From Vibrio sp. S17_S38 (GTDB lineage: Bacteria; Pseudomonadota; Gammaproteobacteria; Enterobacterales; Vibrionaceae), in the NCBI RefSeq assembly GCF_014694375.1, contig NZ_JAAUWW010000014.1, positions 1-64,000 of the forward strand: 64,000 nt of DNA. The letters run 5' to 3'. The notes beneath the pieces were generated by a model. That model ran no database searches. It saw nothing but the letters and a program-made list of their open reading frames with translations, and was not told where the DNA came from. Shown piece after piece: positions 30,167 through 42,590 of this stretch. The stretch's first letter is position 1. Every line of letters begins with the position of its first letter. A program made the translations under genes and the position numbers.

Positions 30167-31357
30167 ATGAATATTGCAAAAACACAACTCTTTTACCTTG
30201 CTGCATTGTCGATGCTGGGCTTTGTTGCGACTGACATGTACCTTCCAGCTTTTAAAATACTCGAAGATCACTTTTCAACTGGACCAGAATCGATTGCGCT
30301 TTCTTTATCGATTTTCTTAGCCGGTATGGCATCAGGACAGTTATTGTGGGGATTGGCATCGGATAAATTTGGCCATCGAAATACGCTAGCTGTCGGGTTA
30401 GTACTTTTTGCTTTAGCGTCATTAGGATTAAGTTTTAGCCAAGAAGTTTGGCAATTATTGACACTACGATTTGTACAAGCAATAGGTGTATGTGCTCCAG
30501 CTGTAATTTGGCAAGCCATGGTGATCAAGCGTTATTCTAGCTCAGTAAGCCAACAAGTTTTTGCTTCAATTATGCCTCTGGTGGCGCTATCTCCGGCAAT
30601 CGCACCGCAACTTGGTGTGTTTTTAATGACTCACTTTGGTTGGTCAAGTATCTTTATTTTCTTAACCGTGGTTGGTGCAGTGTTAACCTGTATCACTTTA
30701 ACCCAAGCAAAAGATGAAGCTGAAGAACCAAAGCAAACCTCAGTAAAACAAGATATTAAAGCATTATTCAGCTCTCACGTGTACTTAGGTAATGTGCTGA
30801 TGTTTGCAATGGCTTCTGCCTGTTTTTTTGCCTACTTGACTGGCATGCCTGAAATCATGACCTCGATGGGATATGACGCTAAAGATATTGGTTTGAGTTT
30901 TATTCCACAAACCATTGCCTTTATGACGGGAGGTTATTTTGGTAAGCGCTATGTTGCGAAGCTAGGTGATGCCAAAGTTCTTAAAGTATTACTGGCTTTA
31001 TTCGGCGCTTCTGCCATCGTCATGTTTATTGCTTCCAATATGGCGATTACAACAATTTGGCCAATATTAATACCATTTTGCTTTATTGCTGTTGCCAACG
31101 GTGCGTTGTATCCAATAGTGGTTAACCGTGCTTTATCAAGCTGTAAAAATAGCCCAGCAACAGCGGCTGGTTTACAAAATAGCTTACAGATTTGTATTAG
31201 CGGTTTAGCCAGTGCATTAGTCGCTACTTATGCCAGCCAAGCACTACCAACAACTGGTATCACTGCCATTTTATGTACCATCGGTTTATTAGCTGGCTAC
31301 TTCATGGCAACATCGAAAAAGGCATTGAAGGCCGTTGTTCTTACTGAAAAAAATTAG
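30167..31357 (+). CDS. punC: MFS purine nucleoside carrier, PunC-like
   Basis: A 396-residue major facilitator with about twelve membrane helices, of the Bcr/CflA subgroup. The N terminus (LGFVATDMYLPAF near 18-30, then the loop WGLASDKFGHRNTLAVG between helices 2 and 3) closely resembles E. coli YdhC/PunC. In E. coli the protein imports purine nucleosides. The gene diverges from the LysR regulator with 119 bases between the starts. The alternative is a Bcr-type drug efflux carrier. Confidence 0.82.
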   Translation: MNIAKTQLFYLAALSMLGFVATDMYLPAFKILEDHFSTGPESIALSLSIFLAGMASGQLLWGLASDKFGHRNTLAVGLVLFALASLGLSFSQEVWQLLTLRFVQAIGVCAPAVIWQAMVIKRYSSSVSQQVFASIMPLVALSPAIAPQLGVFLMTHFGWSSIFIFLTVVGAVLTCITLTQAKDEAEEPKQTSVKQDIKALFSSHVYLGNVLMFAMASACFFAYLTGMPEIMTSMGYDAKDIGLSFIPQTIAFMTGGYFGKRYVAKLGDAKVLKVLLALFGASAIVMFIASNMAITTIWPILIPFCFIAVANGALYPIVVNRALSSCKNSPATAAGLQNSLQICISGLASALVATYASQALPTTGITAILCTIGLLAGYFMATSKKALKAVVLTEKN

Positions 31358-31393
31358 CGTTTAATCAATTATATACCTTTAATTAAGGTCATT

Positions 31394-31444
31394 AAAAATG
31401 CCGCGCCTCTCAGGTTCCAGTAACAGAGAGTCGCGGCATTTTTG
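31394..31444. terminator. Bidirectional terminator between punC and glmU
   Basis: AAAAATGCCGCG (from 31394) pairs with CGCGGCATTTTT (ending 31443); an inner CTCT/AGAG pairing extends the hairpin. A-run and T-run flanks allow function in both directions. It sits at the presumed rearrangement junction. Confidence 0.88.
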
Positions 31445-31468
31445 TATTCATATCACATGAGAAAAATA

Positions 31469-32827
31469 TTACTTTTTCGTTGGACGCTTCCAACCAGCAA
31501 TCACTCGCTCTTTAGCTCGAGTAATAATAAGCTCACCTTCATTCACGCTCTTGGTTACTGTAGTACCTGCACCAATTGTTGCACCATTTGCGATACTAAC
31601 AGGGGCGATCAATTGTGCATCAGAGCCCACAAAAACATCATCACCAATAATGGTTTTAAACTTGTTCGCACCATCGTAATTACAAGTGATAACACCCGCA
31701 CCAACATTCACTCGGTCACCAATTTCAGCGTCACCTAAGTAAGTTAAATGACCGGCTTTTGAATCCACACCCAAACGCGCATTTTTAATTTCAACAAAAT
31801 TACCCACGTGAGCTTTGATTTTAAGCTCTGTTCCAGGACGAAGACGCGCAAAAGGCCCTACAGTACACTCTTCACCAACGGTCGCACCATCAATAATGGT
31901 ATATGGACTAATCACGCTGTTATCATCGATTTCACAGTCTTTTAATATACAACCAGCACCGATCACCACGTTATCACCAATAGATACATTACCTTCAATG
32001 ATGACGTTCACATCAATTTCAACATCCATTCCACACTGCAGTTCACCACGCAAATCAAAACGATTTGGATCGCGTAGCATTACGCCTTGCTCTAATAATA
32101 TTTGCGCTTGCATCGATTGATAAGCACGCTCTAAACGAGCTAATTGAGCACGATCATTAACCCCTTCGACTTCGATTGGGTTAACAGGATGAACCGCCTC
32201 AACCGCGCGACCTTCATCATGCGCTGCGGCAATAATATCGGTTAGGTAATATTCTGCTTGAGCATTCTCATTTTTAAGTGCTGCCAACCAACGTTTAAGA
32301 TCACCACCGGTTGCCACCATCACACCAGTGTTGATTTCTTTGATCAGTTTTTGCTCTTCAGTGGCATCTTTTTGCTCAACGATCGCCACAACAGGACCAT
32401 TTTTACGAATAATACGACCGTAACCAGAAGGCTTATCTAAAATAACCGTTAATAGCGCAATACCGCCCGTTGGTTGTGCATCTAATAAGTTCTCAACCGT
32501 TTCTGTTGAAATTAATGGTACATCACCATACAGAATCAATACTTTTTCATCATCGGTAAAATCTGGTGCCGCTTGATTGACTGCATGTCCCGTACCCAAC
32601 TGATCGGCCTGTAAAACCCAGTTAACCGATTCTTGTTCCAATTCTTTCTTCATTTGATCGCCACCATGGCCATACACCAAATGAATATTTTGAGCACCAA
32701 CACTGGCGCAAGTATCAATGACATGTTTTGCCATCGGACGGCCAGCTAATGTATGAAGAACTTTAGGCTTATTGGAATACATGCGAGTGCCTTTACCCGC
32801 AGCAAGAATCACGGCACTGAATTTCAT
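31469..32827 (-). CDS. glmU: Bifunctional GlmU: glucosamine-1-phosphate acetyltransferase and GlcNAc-1-P uridyltransferase
   Basis: A 452-residue enzyme that makes UDP-GlcNAc for peptidoglycan and LPS. The N-terminal uridyltransferase domain shows [18 protein letters not shown] at residues 8-25 and LYGDVPL near 99. The C-terminal left-handed beta-helix (about 250-445) is made of hexapeptide repeats, with the acetyltransferase histidine region near [12 protein letters not shown] (358-369) and NYDGANK. It lies downstream of the atp operon, as in E. coli and V. cholerae. Confidence 0.97.
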   Translation of the reverse strand: MKFSAVILAAGKGTRMYSNKPKVLHTLAGRPMAKHVIDTCASVGAQNIHLVYGHGGDQMKKELEQESVNWVLQADQLGTGHAVNQAAPDFTDDEKVLILYGDVPLISTETVENLLDAQPTGGIALLTVILDKPSGYGRIIRKNGPVVAIVEQKDATEEQKLIKEINTGVMVATGGDLKRWLAALKNENAQAEYYLTDIIAAAHDEGRAVEAVHPVNPIEVEGVNDRAQLARLERAYQSMQAQILLEQGVMLRDPNRFDLRGELQCGMDVEIDVNVIIEGNVSIGDNVVIGAGCILKDCEIDDNSVISPYTIIDGATVGEECTVGPFARLRPGTELKIKAHVGNFVEIKNARLGVDSKAGHLTYLGDAEIGDRVNVGAGVITCNYDGANKFKTIIGDDVFVGSDAQLIAPVSIANGATIGAGTTVTKSVNEGELIITRAKERVIAGWKRPTKK

Positions 32828-32987
32828 AAATGGGATTTCCTATTAATAGAATTGCGACTGATTTTACCTTAAACAAATTATTTTTTGTAAAAAACGTGAA
32901 AGTAATAAGCTATATATTGATCTACCACTTAATGACTTATCTTATTTTTAATATATTTCAGGGCAGAGCTACACGATAAAAAAACAA

Positions 32988-33016
32988 AAAAAGGCGACCA
33001 CACGGGTCGCCTTATC
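32988..33016 (-). terminator. Terminator after atpC
   Basis: AAGGCGACC (32991-32999) and GGTCGCCTT (33005-33013) form a 9-bp stem with a five-base loop; on the minus strand it ends in a run of seven T residues. It ends the atp operon transcript. The rest of the gap to glmU shows nothing distinct. Confidence 0.88.
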
Positions 33017-33053
33017 TTTTGACTGCTAAAGTATTTTTTAACTGATACTGTAT

Positions 33054-33473
33054 TTAGCGGAGTTTTCTAGTCAATTCAATCACTCGTAATTGAGCCATTG
33101 CTTTGGCTAACTCACTAGCTGCTTGGGCGAAGTCAATATCGTTATGCTGATTTTGAATATGTTCTTCAGCTTTACGCTTGGCTTCTTCTGCCTTCGCTGC
33201 ATCTAAGTCTTCACCACGGATTGCGGTATCAGCTAGTACCGTCGCAGTACCAGGCTGAACTTCCAGCATACCACCAGAAACATAAATAATTTCTTCGTGG
33301 CCGTGTTGCTTAACTAAACGCACCATACCAGGCTTAATAGCAGATAACAGTGGAGTATGCCCAGGATAAATACCCAGCTCACCTTCACTACCGGTCACCA
33401 TGAACGATTCGACAGTACCTGAAAATAAATTCTTTTCTGCACTCACGATATCGAGATGAAAGGTCATAGCCAT
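33054..33473 (-). CDS. atpC: F1Fo ATP synthase epsilon subunit
   Basis: A 139-residue subunit of the F1 central stalk: an N-terminal beta sandwich (about 1-85) and a C-terminal helical hairpin (about 90-139) that inhibits ATP hydrolysis. [19 protein letters not shown] at the start is typical. The start at 33473 has GGAGG five bases upstream; a Met two codons later is less well placed. Last gene of the operon. Confidence 0.96.
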   Translation of the reverse strand: MAMTFHLDIVSAEKNLFSGTVESFMVTGSEGELGIYPGHTPLLSAIKPGMVRLVKQHGHEEIIYVSGGMLEVQPGTATVLADTAIRGEDLDAAKAEEAKRKAEEHIQNQHNDIDFAQAASELAKAMAQLRVIELTRKLR

Positions 33474-33533
33474 GTTGCCTCCTAATTCACTTTATCGCTT
33501 ATACCCAGCGTTAACTGGGTATAGTTTTTAAGC

Positions 33534-34961
<1,428 letters not shown>

Positions 34962-34989
34962 TTACCTAAGCACTAATTTAATAGCAACA

Positions 34990-35856
34990 TTAAACCGCTG
35001 CTGCACCTGATACGATTTCTGACAATTCTTGTGTGATCGCTGTTTGACGAGCTTTGTTATACACAAGTTGTAAGTCATCAATTAAGTTGCTTGCATTATC
35101 TGTTGCAGCTTGCATCGCCACCATTCGAGCCGCTTGCTCACAAGCAAGATTTTCAACCACACCTTGATACACTTGAGATTCAACATAACGCTTCAACAAG
35201 GCATCTAGCAGTGGTTTTGGCTCGGGTTCATAAATATAATCCCAAGAATGTGTGCGTTTCATGTCATCGCTATCCGATTTAGGCAAAGGTAGCAATTGAT
35301 CGATCTTTGGTTCTTGTACCATGGTATTCACAAATTTATTGAATACCACGTAAAGGCGATCTAACTCACCTTCATCATATTTCTGTAGCATCACGCCAAC
35401 GCTACCAATCAAAGATTCAAGACTTGGGTTATCCCCTAATCCAGAAATTTGGGCAGACAATTTTGCGCCTGTGCCTTTGAAAAAAGTGGTTGCTTTAGAG
35501 CCAATAACAGCCACTTCCACACCAGCACCTTTCTCTGTCCAATCTTTAATGTCATTTAGAGCACGCTTAAACAAGTTAATGTTCAAACCGCCACATAAAC
35601 CACGATCGGTTGAAATAATGATGTAACCAACTTTTTTAGCTTCACGCTCTGCGAGATAAGGATGCTTATACTCTAAGTTTGCGTTTGCTACATGACCGAT
35701 CACTTTACGCATTGTTTGTGCATATGGGCGCGAAGATTCCATAGCGTCTTGACTACGACGCATCTTAGAAGCTGCTACCATTTGCATTGCTTTCGTAATT
35801 TTTTGTGTGCTTTGAACACTACCAATTTTGGTACGAATTTCTTTTGCGCCGGCCAT
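34990..35856 (-). CDS. atpG: F1Fo ATP synthase gamma subunit
   Basis: The 288-residue rotor shaft of F1, with long N- and C-terminal helices forming the coiled coil: [28 protein letters not shown]-type start and the C-terminal [22 protein letters not shown] end. The middle has [11 protein letters not shown] near 82-92. GGAGAG lies just before the ATG. The gene is preceded by an unusually long 127-base gap after atpA that holds a small reading frame. Confidence 0.97.
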   Translation of the reverse strand: MAGAKEIRTKIGSVQSTQKITKAMQMVAASKMRRSQDAMESSRPYAQTMRKVIGHVANANLEYKHPYLAEREAKKVGYIIISTDRGLCGGLNINLFKRALNDIKDWTEKGAGVEVAVIGSKATTFFKGTGAKLSAQISGLGDNPSLESLIGSVGVMLQKYDEGELDRLYVVFNKFVNTMVQEPKIDQLLPLPKSDSDDMKRTHSWDYIYEPEPKPLLDALLKRYVESQVYQGVVENLACEQAARMVAMQAATDNASNLIDDLQLVYNKARQTAITQELSEIVSGAAAV

Positions 35857-35868
35857 CGTTACTCTCCG

Positions 35869-35964
35869 TTAATAAGGACCCACTAAAGGGAATCCCGTTA
35901 ATGGATATTCGTTATTGGTGATGAGACTTCGTTGCTTACGTTTTTTACAAAAGCGAATATGCAT
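35869..35964 (-). CDS. Candidate 31-residue reading frame between atpA and atpG
   Basis: An ATG at 35964 is preceded by GGAGGTGA eight bases upstream, one of the strongest ribosome sites in the window, and opens a 31-codon frame (MHIRFCKKRKQRSLITNNEY at the start, then PLTGFPLVGPY) that fills nearly all the atpA-atpG gap and stops 12 bases before the atpG ATG. It is basic and has no recognisable domain. GGTGATG at its ribosome site can pair with CATCACC inside the frame, so its translation could be switched by RNA folding. It could be a real small protein, or a coupling device for atpG. The translated product is unproven. Confidence 0.45.
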   Translation of the reverse strand: MHIRFCKKRKQRSLITNNEYPLTGFPLVGPY

Positions 35965-35983
35965 CGAAAACATCACCTCCGAA

Positions 35984-37525
35984 TTACCAGGTCTGGGTTG
36001 CGATAAAATCATCAACAAGCTTTTTCAGCGTTGCTTCGATTTCATCATTATAAGCACCCGTCTTGTTGATTTCAGAAACGAAATCAGCATATTGACCATG
36101 AGCATACGACAGTAATGCTGATTCAAAATCCGCCAGCTTATTAATTGCGATATCGCCAAGATAACCGCGTTCAGCTGCAAAAATCACCAAAGCTTGATCA
36201 AAGACTGAAAATGGAGCGTATTGCTTTTGCTTCATCAACTCAGTTACTTTTTGACCATGGTTTAACTGTTTCTTAGTTGTTGCATCAAGATCAGATGAGA
36301 ACTGAGCAAATGCTGCTAGCTCACGGTACTGTGCAAGAGCGGTACGGATACCACCAGACAGTTTCTTAATGATCTTAGTTTGTGCAGCACCACCTACACG
36401 AGATACTGAAATACCAGGGTCAACCGCAGGGCGAACACCAGCATTAAATAGCTCCGTTTGTAGGAAGATCTGACCATCGGTAATCGAGATTACGTTAGTC
36501 GGTACGAATGCAGATACGTCACCAGCTTGTGTTTCAATGATAGGAAGCGCTGTTAAAGAACCAGTCTTACCTTTCACTTCACCATTCGTAAACTTCTCAA
36601 CGTAATGCTCGCTTACACGAGACGCACGTTCAAGTAGACGTGAGTGAAGATAGAAAACATCGCCTGGAAAGGCTTCACGGCCTGGTGGACGTTTTAGAAG
36701 TAAAGAGATTTGACGGTAAGCTACCGCTTGCTTAGATAAATCATCATAAACAATCAAAGCATCTTCACCGCGATCACGGAAGTATTCACCCATTGCACAA
36801 CCTGCATATGGCGCAAGGTATTGCAATGCCGCAGACTCAGAAGCTGACGCAACAACCACAATAGTGTTTGATAGTGCGCCGTGCTCTTCAAGTTTGCGTA
36901 CTACGTTAGCAATTGTTGAGGCTTTTTGCCCAATAGCTACGTAGATAGAAAAAATTCCAGAATCACGTTGGTTGATAATGGCATCAATTGCCATTGCCGT
37001 TTTACCAGTCTGACGGTCACCGATGATAAGTTCACGTTGACCACGACCGATTGGAATCATTGAGTCAACAGACTTATAACCCGTTTGTACAGGTTGGTCT
37101 ACAGACTTACGGTCGATAACCCCTGGTGCAATCATTTCTACTGGAGAAGTTAATTTTGCATCAATCGGACCTTTACCATCAATAGGTTCACCTAGTGTGT
37201 TTACAACACGACCAAGCAGTTCAGGACCAACAGGTACTTCAAGGATACGACCAGTACCCGTAACTTTCATGCCTTCCTGAAGGTTAGCATACGGGCCCAT
37301 TACTACTGCACCAACCGAGTCTCGCTCAAGGTTAAGTGCGAGCGCGTAAAGACCGCCCGGTAATTCAATCATTTCACCTTGCATCACGTCCGCTAGGCCG
37401 TGAATGCGGATAATACCATCACTTACAGATACAATTGTACCTTCATTGCGAGCTTCACTTACAACATTGAATGACTCAATACGTTGCTTGATCAGTTCAC
37501 TAATTTCTGTGGAATTAAGTTGCAT
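35984..37525 (-). CDS. atpA: F1Fo ATP synthase alpha subunit
   Basis: A 513-residue non-catalytic nucleotide-binding subunit of F1. It has the conserved N terminus [19 protein letters not shown], the P-loop [15 protein letters not shown] near 169-183, and the signature [17 protein letters not shown] near 362-378. It is 13 bases downstream of atpH. Length equals E. coli AtpA. Confidence 0.98.
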   Translation of the reverse strand: MQLNSTEISELIKQRIESFNVVSEARNEGTIVSVSDGIIRIHGLADVMQGEMIELPGGLYALALNLERDSVGAVVMGPYANLQEGMKVTGTGRILEVPVGPELLGRVVNTLGEPIDGKGPIDAKLTSPVEMIAPGVIDRKSVDQPVQTGYKSVDSMIPIGRGQRELIIGDRQTGKTAMAIDAIINQRDSGIFSIYVAIGQKASTIANVVRKLEEHGALSNTIVVVASASESAALQYLAPYAGCAMGEYFRDRGEDALIVYDDLSKQAVAYRQISLLLKRPPGREAFPGDVFYLHSRLLERASRVSEHYVEKFTNGEVKGKTGSLTALPIIETQAGDVSAFVPTNVISITDGQIFLQTELFNAGVRPAVDPGISVSRVGGAAQTKIIKKLSGGIRTALAQYRELAAFAQFSSDLDATTKKQLNHGQKVTELMKQKQYAPFSVFDQALVIFAAERGYLGDIAINKLADFESALLSYAHGQYADFVSEINKTGAYNDEIEATLKKLVDDFIATQTW

Positions 37526-37538
37526 GCTCCAATCCCCA

Positions 37539-38069
37539 TTAAGACGTTAATGCATCGTTCATACGGTTCAAACGACCGCGAGTTGAATCATCGATGATTA
37601 AGTCTCCGGCTCGAATAATAACTCCACTAAGTAGAGTCGCATCTACACTGCAATTCAGCTTAACTTTGCGTTCAAGACGCTGCTCAAGTTTGCTGCCAAT
37701 TTCTGCTAGCTGACTTTCTGTTAATTCAATTGCGGCAATTACCTCAACATCAACAATATGGTCATGCTCTTTTCTTAAAATTAAGAACTCTTCACAGATT
37801 TTAGGCAAGGCCTTTAAACGGCCATTATGAGCAAGAACTTTAATAAAGTTTTTACCATGCTCATCAAACTGGTCACAAATAGAAACAAAGATATCCGCTA
37901 TTTTTTCAGCTGCAATCGATCTATTTAATAAATCAATCATACCTTTATCATTTGCAACTTCAGCAGCAAAAGCCAACATTTCAGACCATTGGTCTAATGC
38001 GTCTTTCTCAACCGAAAATTCAAAAGCTGCTTTAGCATAGGGGCGTGCGATTGTAGTCAAATCAGACAT
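37539..38069 (-). CDS. atpH: F1Fo ATP synthase delta subunit
   Basis: A 176-residue peripheral-stalk subunit that joins the b dimer to the top of F1. A six-helix N-terminal domain (start [19 protein letters not shown]) is followed by a C-terminal region with the family end [22 protein letters not shown]. It lies between atpF and atpA with gaps of 15 and 13 bases. Confidence 0.97.
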   Translation of the reverse strand: MSDLTTIARPYAKAAFEFSVEKDALDQWSEMLAFAAEVANDKGMIDLLNRSIAAEKIADIFVSICDQFDEHGKNFIKVLAHNGRLKALPKICEEFLILRKEHDHIVDVEVIAAIELTESQLAEIGSKLEQRLERKVKLNCSVDATLLSGVIIRAGDLIIDDSTRGRLNRMNDALTS

Positions 38070-38084
38070 GTGCTGCCCCTCTAG

Positions 38085-38555
38085 TTACAGTTTTGCAGTA
38101 ATATCATCAAGAATATCTTGGTGTACACTCTGATCAATAGAGCGTTCCAAAATTTTCTCAGCGCCAGCCATAGCGAGTACGGCTACTTGCTTACGAAGTT
38201 CATCGCGTGCACGATTACGCTCAGTTTCAATTTCAGCTCGGCCTTGATCTAAGATCTTTTGACGCTCAACTTTCGCATCATTTTGGCTTTCTTCTAAAAT
38301 TTGATTCTTACGCTTATTCGCTTGATCGATAATTTCAGCAGCGGCTTTTTTAGCTTCTTTCAGTTTGTCCGAAGCATTAGCTTGTGCTAGACCCAAGTCT
38401 TTAGCTGCGCGGTCAGCGGCGGCTAAGCCATCAGCAATATTTTTCTGACGGTTTTCGATTGCTGCCATAAGTGGCGGCCATACATATTTCATGCAGAACC
38501 ACACAAATAGAACAAACGCTATCGCTTGACCTAACAGAGTTGCGTTTATATTCAC
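38085..38555 (-). CDS. atpF: F1Fo ATP synthase b subunit
   Basis: A 156-residue peripheral-stalk subunit, same length as in E. coli. One N-terminal membrane helix (about 5-25, [20 protein letters not shown]) is followed by a long charged helix (about 30-140) that dimerises as a coiled coil and contacts delta. It follows atpE. Confidence 0.97.
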   Translation of the reverse strand: MNINATLLGQAIAFVLFVWFCMKYVWPPLMAAIENRQKNIADGLAAADRAAKDLGLAQANASDKLKEAKKAAAEIIDQANKRKNQILEESQNDAKVERQKILDQGRAEIETERNRARDELRKQVAVLAMAGAEKILERSIDQSVHQDILDDITAKL

Positions 38556-38610
38556 CGCATACTCTCCTTTGTTTGCAATTTAAAAACAAATACCGAATGA
38601 AATAGAAAAA

Positions 38611-38880
<270 letters not shown>

Positions 38881-38898
38881 TTATGTAAAAAATTTTTA

Positions 38899-39717
<819 letters not shown>

Positions 39718-40080
39718 CTAATTACGTTTGATAAAACCAAATGACATAATGCATTGCACAACAAAGGCCAATATATAACCCATAAAGAAAGTAATAAGAT
39801 GCACTTGACAGTATTTAAAGAAAAATACAAATAGTGCGCCTGTAATTACAAATTTATAAGCGATACTTATATAGGCTTTCACCATAACCTTTGCAGCCGT
39901 ATCAGCACCGGGTTTATTTAAATATAAACTCGTTACAATATATGGCACACAGTACACCAGCCCCCCAAAAATGGCAGATTGACTCGCCATATCTCCCTGT
40001 ACATACAAACTGATTAAGCTTAATGCACCAACAACAATAAACTGAGTTAAAACTAAAAAAAACATTCTATTTACACCCAA
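39718..40080 (-). CDS. atpI: ATP synthase assembly protein AtpI
   Basis: A small hydrophobic protein, 120 residues, with four membrane segments, at the first position of the atp operon as in most gammaproteobacteria. The family helps assemble the c ring or carries magnesium. Start uncertain: the frame opens with TTG at 40080; an ATG five codons later (40065, MFFLVL) is possible; neither has a clear ribosome site. It is poorly conserved in sequence, so the name relies on position and topology. Confidence 0.85.
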   Translation of the reverse strand: MGVNRMFFLVLTQFIVVGALSLISLYVQGDMASQSAIFGGLVYCVPYIVTSLYLNKPGADTAAKVMVKAYISIAYKFVITGALFVFFFKYCQVHLITFFMGYILAFVVQCIMSFGFIKRN

Positions 40081-40215
40081 TTACACTTATTTTTGGCTCA
40101 GCTGTATGCGCAGGACATACTACACCTTACTCAACTTTGATTACAGTCAATAGCAAGGCGTAAAATGATTATTTTTACATTCTGTTAAATGATTGGCGAT
40201 ATTCTTATAACAGAG

Positions 40216-41100
40216 TTAATTAATTTCCAATTCTGTGTTAAGGATCTTGAGAACCTGCTCCATATCATCAAAACTGATAGTAATTTTACCTTTACCTTTC
40301 GCGTTGCGGTTAATAACCACTTTATTACCTAATTTTTCAGATAATAATTCAGCAAACTGCTGAGCAGGAAGATCATCACTTGGCCGCTTTTCAATTTTAG
40401 GCTCCAAATGCTTTTTGACTAGAGCTTCAGTTTGTCTAACGGTTAATTTCTTATCAACCACAATTTTTGCAACATTACTTTGATCACATAACTCTAGTGA
40501 TAACAGGGCTCTAGCATGCCCCATCTCTATTTTTTTTGATATAACGCAATGTTTTACTTCTTCATCAAGAGTATTAAGGCGGATTAAATTCGTGACTGCT
40601 GTGCGTGATTTACCGATAGCATCAGCAACTTGTTGGTGCGTTAGTTCAAACTCTTGCTGTAAACGTTCAAGTGCTTGAGCTTCTTCAATTGCATTTAAAT
40701 TCTCACGTTGAATATTTTCAATCAATGCCATTGCGATAGCTGCGCGGTCCTCAACATTTTTAATCACACAAGGTACTTGAGTAAGACCAGCTAATCTTGC
40801 AGCACGCCATCGACGTTCACCCGCGATAATTTCAAACTTATCTTCAGAGATCTGACGAACCACAATAGGTTGAATAATACCTTGCGAACGAATAGAAGAA
40901 GATAATTCTTCTAATGCTTCTGGTTGAATGTCTTTTCGAGGTTGATATTTACCGGAAGATAACTGAGATATTGCGATTTTAGCCAATTGCCCTTCTGAAG
41001 ATAAGGCTTGGCTATGGGCGACTTTTTGTTGTTTTTCACGCGCTAAAGAACTGGTAGAAAGTAGCGCATCTAAACCTTTACCTAACCCACGTTTAGACAT
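40216..41100 (-). CDS. parB: Chromosome partitioning protein ParB (Spo0J)
   Basis: A 294-residue CTP-dependent DNA clamp that loads at parS near the origin and acts with ParA in chromosome segregation. The N-terminal start SKRGLGKGLDALLS, the CTPase motif GERRWRAARLAG near 94-105, and ENIQRENLNAIEEA near 127-140 are classic; a helix-turn-helix (LTHQQVADAIGKSRTAVTN) and C-terminal dimerisation domain follow. It lies 43 bases after parA. Proximity to oriC is typical. Confidence 0.97.
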   Translation of the reverse strand: MSKRGLGKGLDALLSTSSLAREKQQKVAHSQALSSEGQLAKIAISQLSSGKYQPRKDIQPEALEELSSSIRSQGIIQPIVVRQISEDKFEIIAGERRWRAARLAGLTQVPCVIKNVEDRAAIAMALIENIQRENLNAIEEAQALERLQQEFELTHQQVADAIGKSRTAVTNLIRLNTLDEEVKHCVISKKIEMGHARALLSLELCDQSNVAKIVVDKKLTVRQTEALVKKHLEPKIEKRPSDDLPAQQFAELLSEKLGNKVVINRNAKGKGKITISFDDMEQVLKILNTELEIN

Positions 41101-41143
41101 CGGAATGGTTTCCCTATCGGTATATAAATATGAAAAATAATTA

Positions 41144-41926
41144 TTATGGCGTTGTAATAAGAAGCTCTTCTTTACGCAGCATTTCCCCAGCTAAAGCCAA
41201 ATATGCTTTAGAGCCGGCGGAATATTTATCGTAATACATAGCTGGTTTTCCATGACTAGGTGCTTCGGCTAAACGAACATTACGAGGGATCACTGTACGA
41301 TACATCTTATCGCCAAAGTGTTTTTTAAGTTGATCCGAAACATCATTAGCGAGACGATTTCGAGGATCAAACATGGTGCGTAAAATCCCTTCAATTTTCA
41401 GATCATGATTAACTACAGCTGCCAATTTACTAATGGTATCCATTAAAGCTGTTAATCCTTCTAAAGCAAAGTATTCACATTGCATAGGCACTAACACCGA
41501 CTGTGAAGCTGCCATGGCATTAATCGTCAATAGGTTAAGCGAAGGAGGGCAATCAATAAAAATATAATCATAGTTATCTGCTACGTTGGCTAATGTGTGC
41601 TTTAAACGTAACTCACGAGAAAAAACTTCCATAAGCTTAATTTCAGCAGCGGTAACATCACCATTAGCAGCAATTAAGTCATAACCAGCAGGTGTATTTT
41701 TACACACCACATCATCAAATGGGATCTCATCAACTAATAAATCATAAGCTGTATAATCAAGATCATATTTATCAATACCACTGGCCATGGTTGCATTACC
41801 TTGAGGATCAAGATCAATGACAAGCACTTTTCTTTTAGTTGCAGCCATTGATGCAGCAAGGTTAACGCAAGTTGTAGTTTTACCAACGCCACCTTTTTGA
41901 TTCGCAATTGAAATGATTTTACCCAC
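41144..41926 (-). CDS. parA: Chromosome partitioning ATPase ParA (Soj)
   Basis: A 260-residue Walker-type ATPase with the deviant P-loop KGGVGKTT near residues 10-17 and [13 protein letters not shown] near 39-51. I chose the GTG at 41926 ([10 protein letters not shown]): it has GAGG five bases upstream and gives the family N terminus; the longer open frame runs back into rsmG. It starts ten bases after the rsmG stop and is followed by parB. Confidence 0.96.
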   Translation of the reverse strand: MGKIISIANQKGGVGKTTTCVNLAASMAATKRKVLVIDLDPQGNATMASGIDKYDLDYTAYDLLVDEIPFDDVVCKNTPAGYDLIAANGDVTAAEIKLMEVFSRELRLKHTLANVADNYDYIFIDCPPSLNLLTINAMAASQSVLVPMQCEYFALEGLTALMDTISKLAAVVNHDLKIEGILRTMFDPRNRLANDVSDQLKKHFGDKMYRTVIPRNVRLAEAPSHGKPAMYYDKYSAGSKAYLALAGEMLRKEELLITTP

Positions 41927-41936
41927 GACTACCTCG

Positions 41937-42590
41937 TTATAATTCCTTATTTTCCAACAAGACCAAGTGACGGTCACCCTCTAACTCTGGAACTTGAAGA
42001 ACTTTGATATCAATGACAGCAAAAGCTTTTGGTAATTGAGCAATTTCATCTTCAGGTAATTGCCCTTTTAACGCAAGAAAAACACCACCATCCAATTTTG
42101 GTAAATGGTGGCACCATTCAACCATATCAGTTATAGAGGCAAATGCGCGACTGATAACGCCATCAAAACCGTGCTCGGGATCGAATTCTTCAACTCTACT
42201 TTGTACTGGCGTGACATTATCTATTTCTAGTTCATGCACCACTTGTTTAATAAAACGAATACGTTTACCTAAACTATCAAGTAAAGTAAACGTCATTTCT
42301 GGGTTTAAAATAGCCAGAGGGATCCCCGGTAAACCAGGTCCTGTCCCTACATCAATAAAGCGTGATCCAGTGAGGTATGGGCTAACCACTAAACTATCAA
42401 GAATATGCCTAACTAACATATCCATAGGGTTACGAACGGATGTTAAGTTATAAGCTTTATTCCATTTATCTAACATCAAAACATAGCCAACTAATTGATT
42501 ACGTTGTAAATCACTAACAACTAAATCAGTTTGAGACAATAATGAATCTAGCTTATCTCTTAAATTATTATTAATTAGACTGGAATTCAT
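41937..42590 (-). CDS. rsmG: 16S rRNA (guanine(527)-N(7))-methyltransferase RsmG (GidB)
   Basis: A 217-residue SAM-dependent enzyme that methylates G527 of 16S rRNA; loss gives low-level streptomycin resistance in E. coli. SAM-binding motif [17 protein letters not shown] near 79-95, with the lysine-arginine KRIRFIKQV region after it. The ATG overlaps the mnmG stop by four bases, so translation is coupled. Confidence 0.97.
   Translation of the reverse strand: MNSSLINNNLRDKLDSLLSQTDLVVSDLQRNQLVGYVLMLDKWNKAYNLTSVRNPMDMLVRHILDSLVVSPYLTGSRFIDVGTGPGLPGIPLAILNPEMTFTLLDSLGKRIRFIKQVVHELEIDNVTPVQSRVEEFDPEHGFDGVISRAFASITDMVEWCHHLPKLDGGVFLALKGQLPEDEIAQLPKAFAVIDIKVLQVPELEGDRHLVLLENKEL

Noticed and set aside
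40081-40215. atp operon promoter
   Set aside because: A TTGACT is present on the minus strand about 80 bases before atpI, but no -10 lies at the right spacing, so I did not annotate it.
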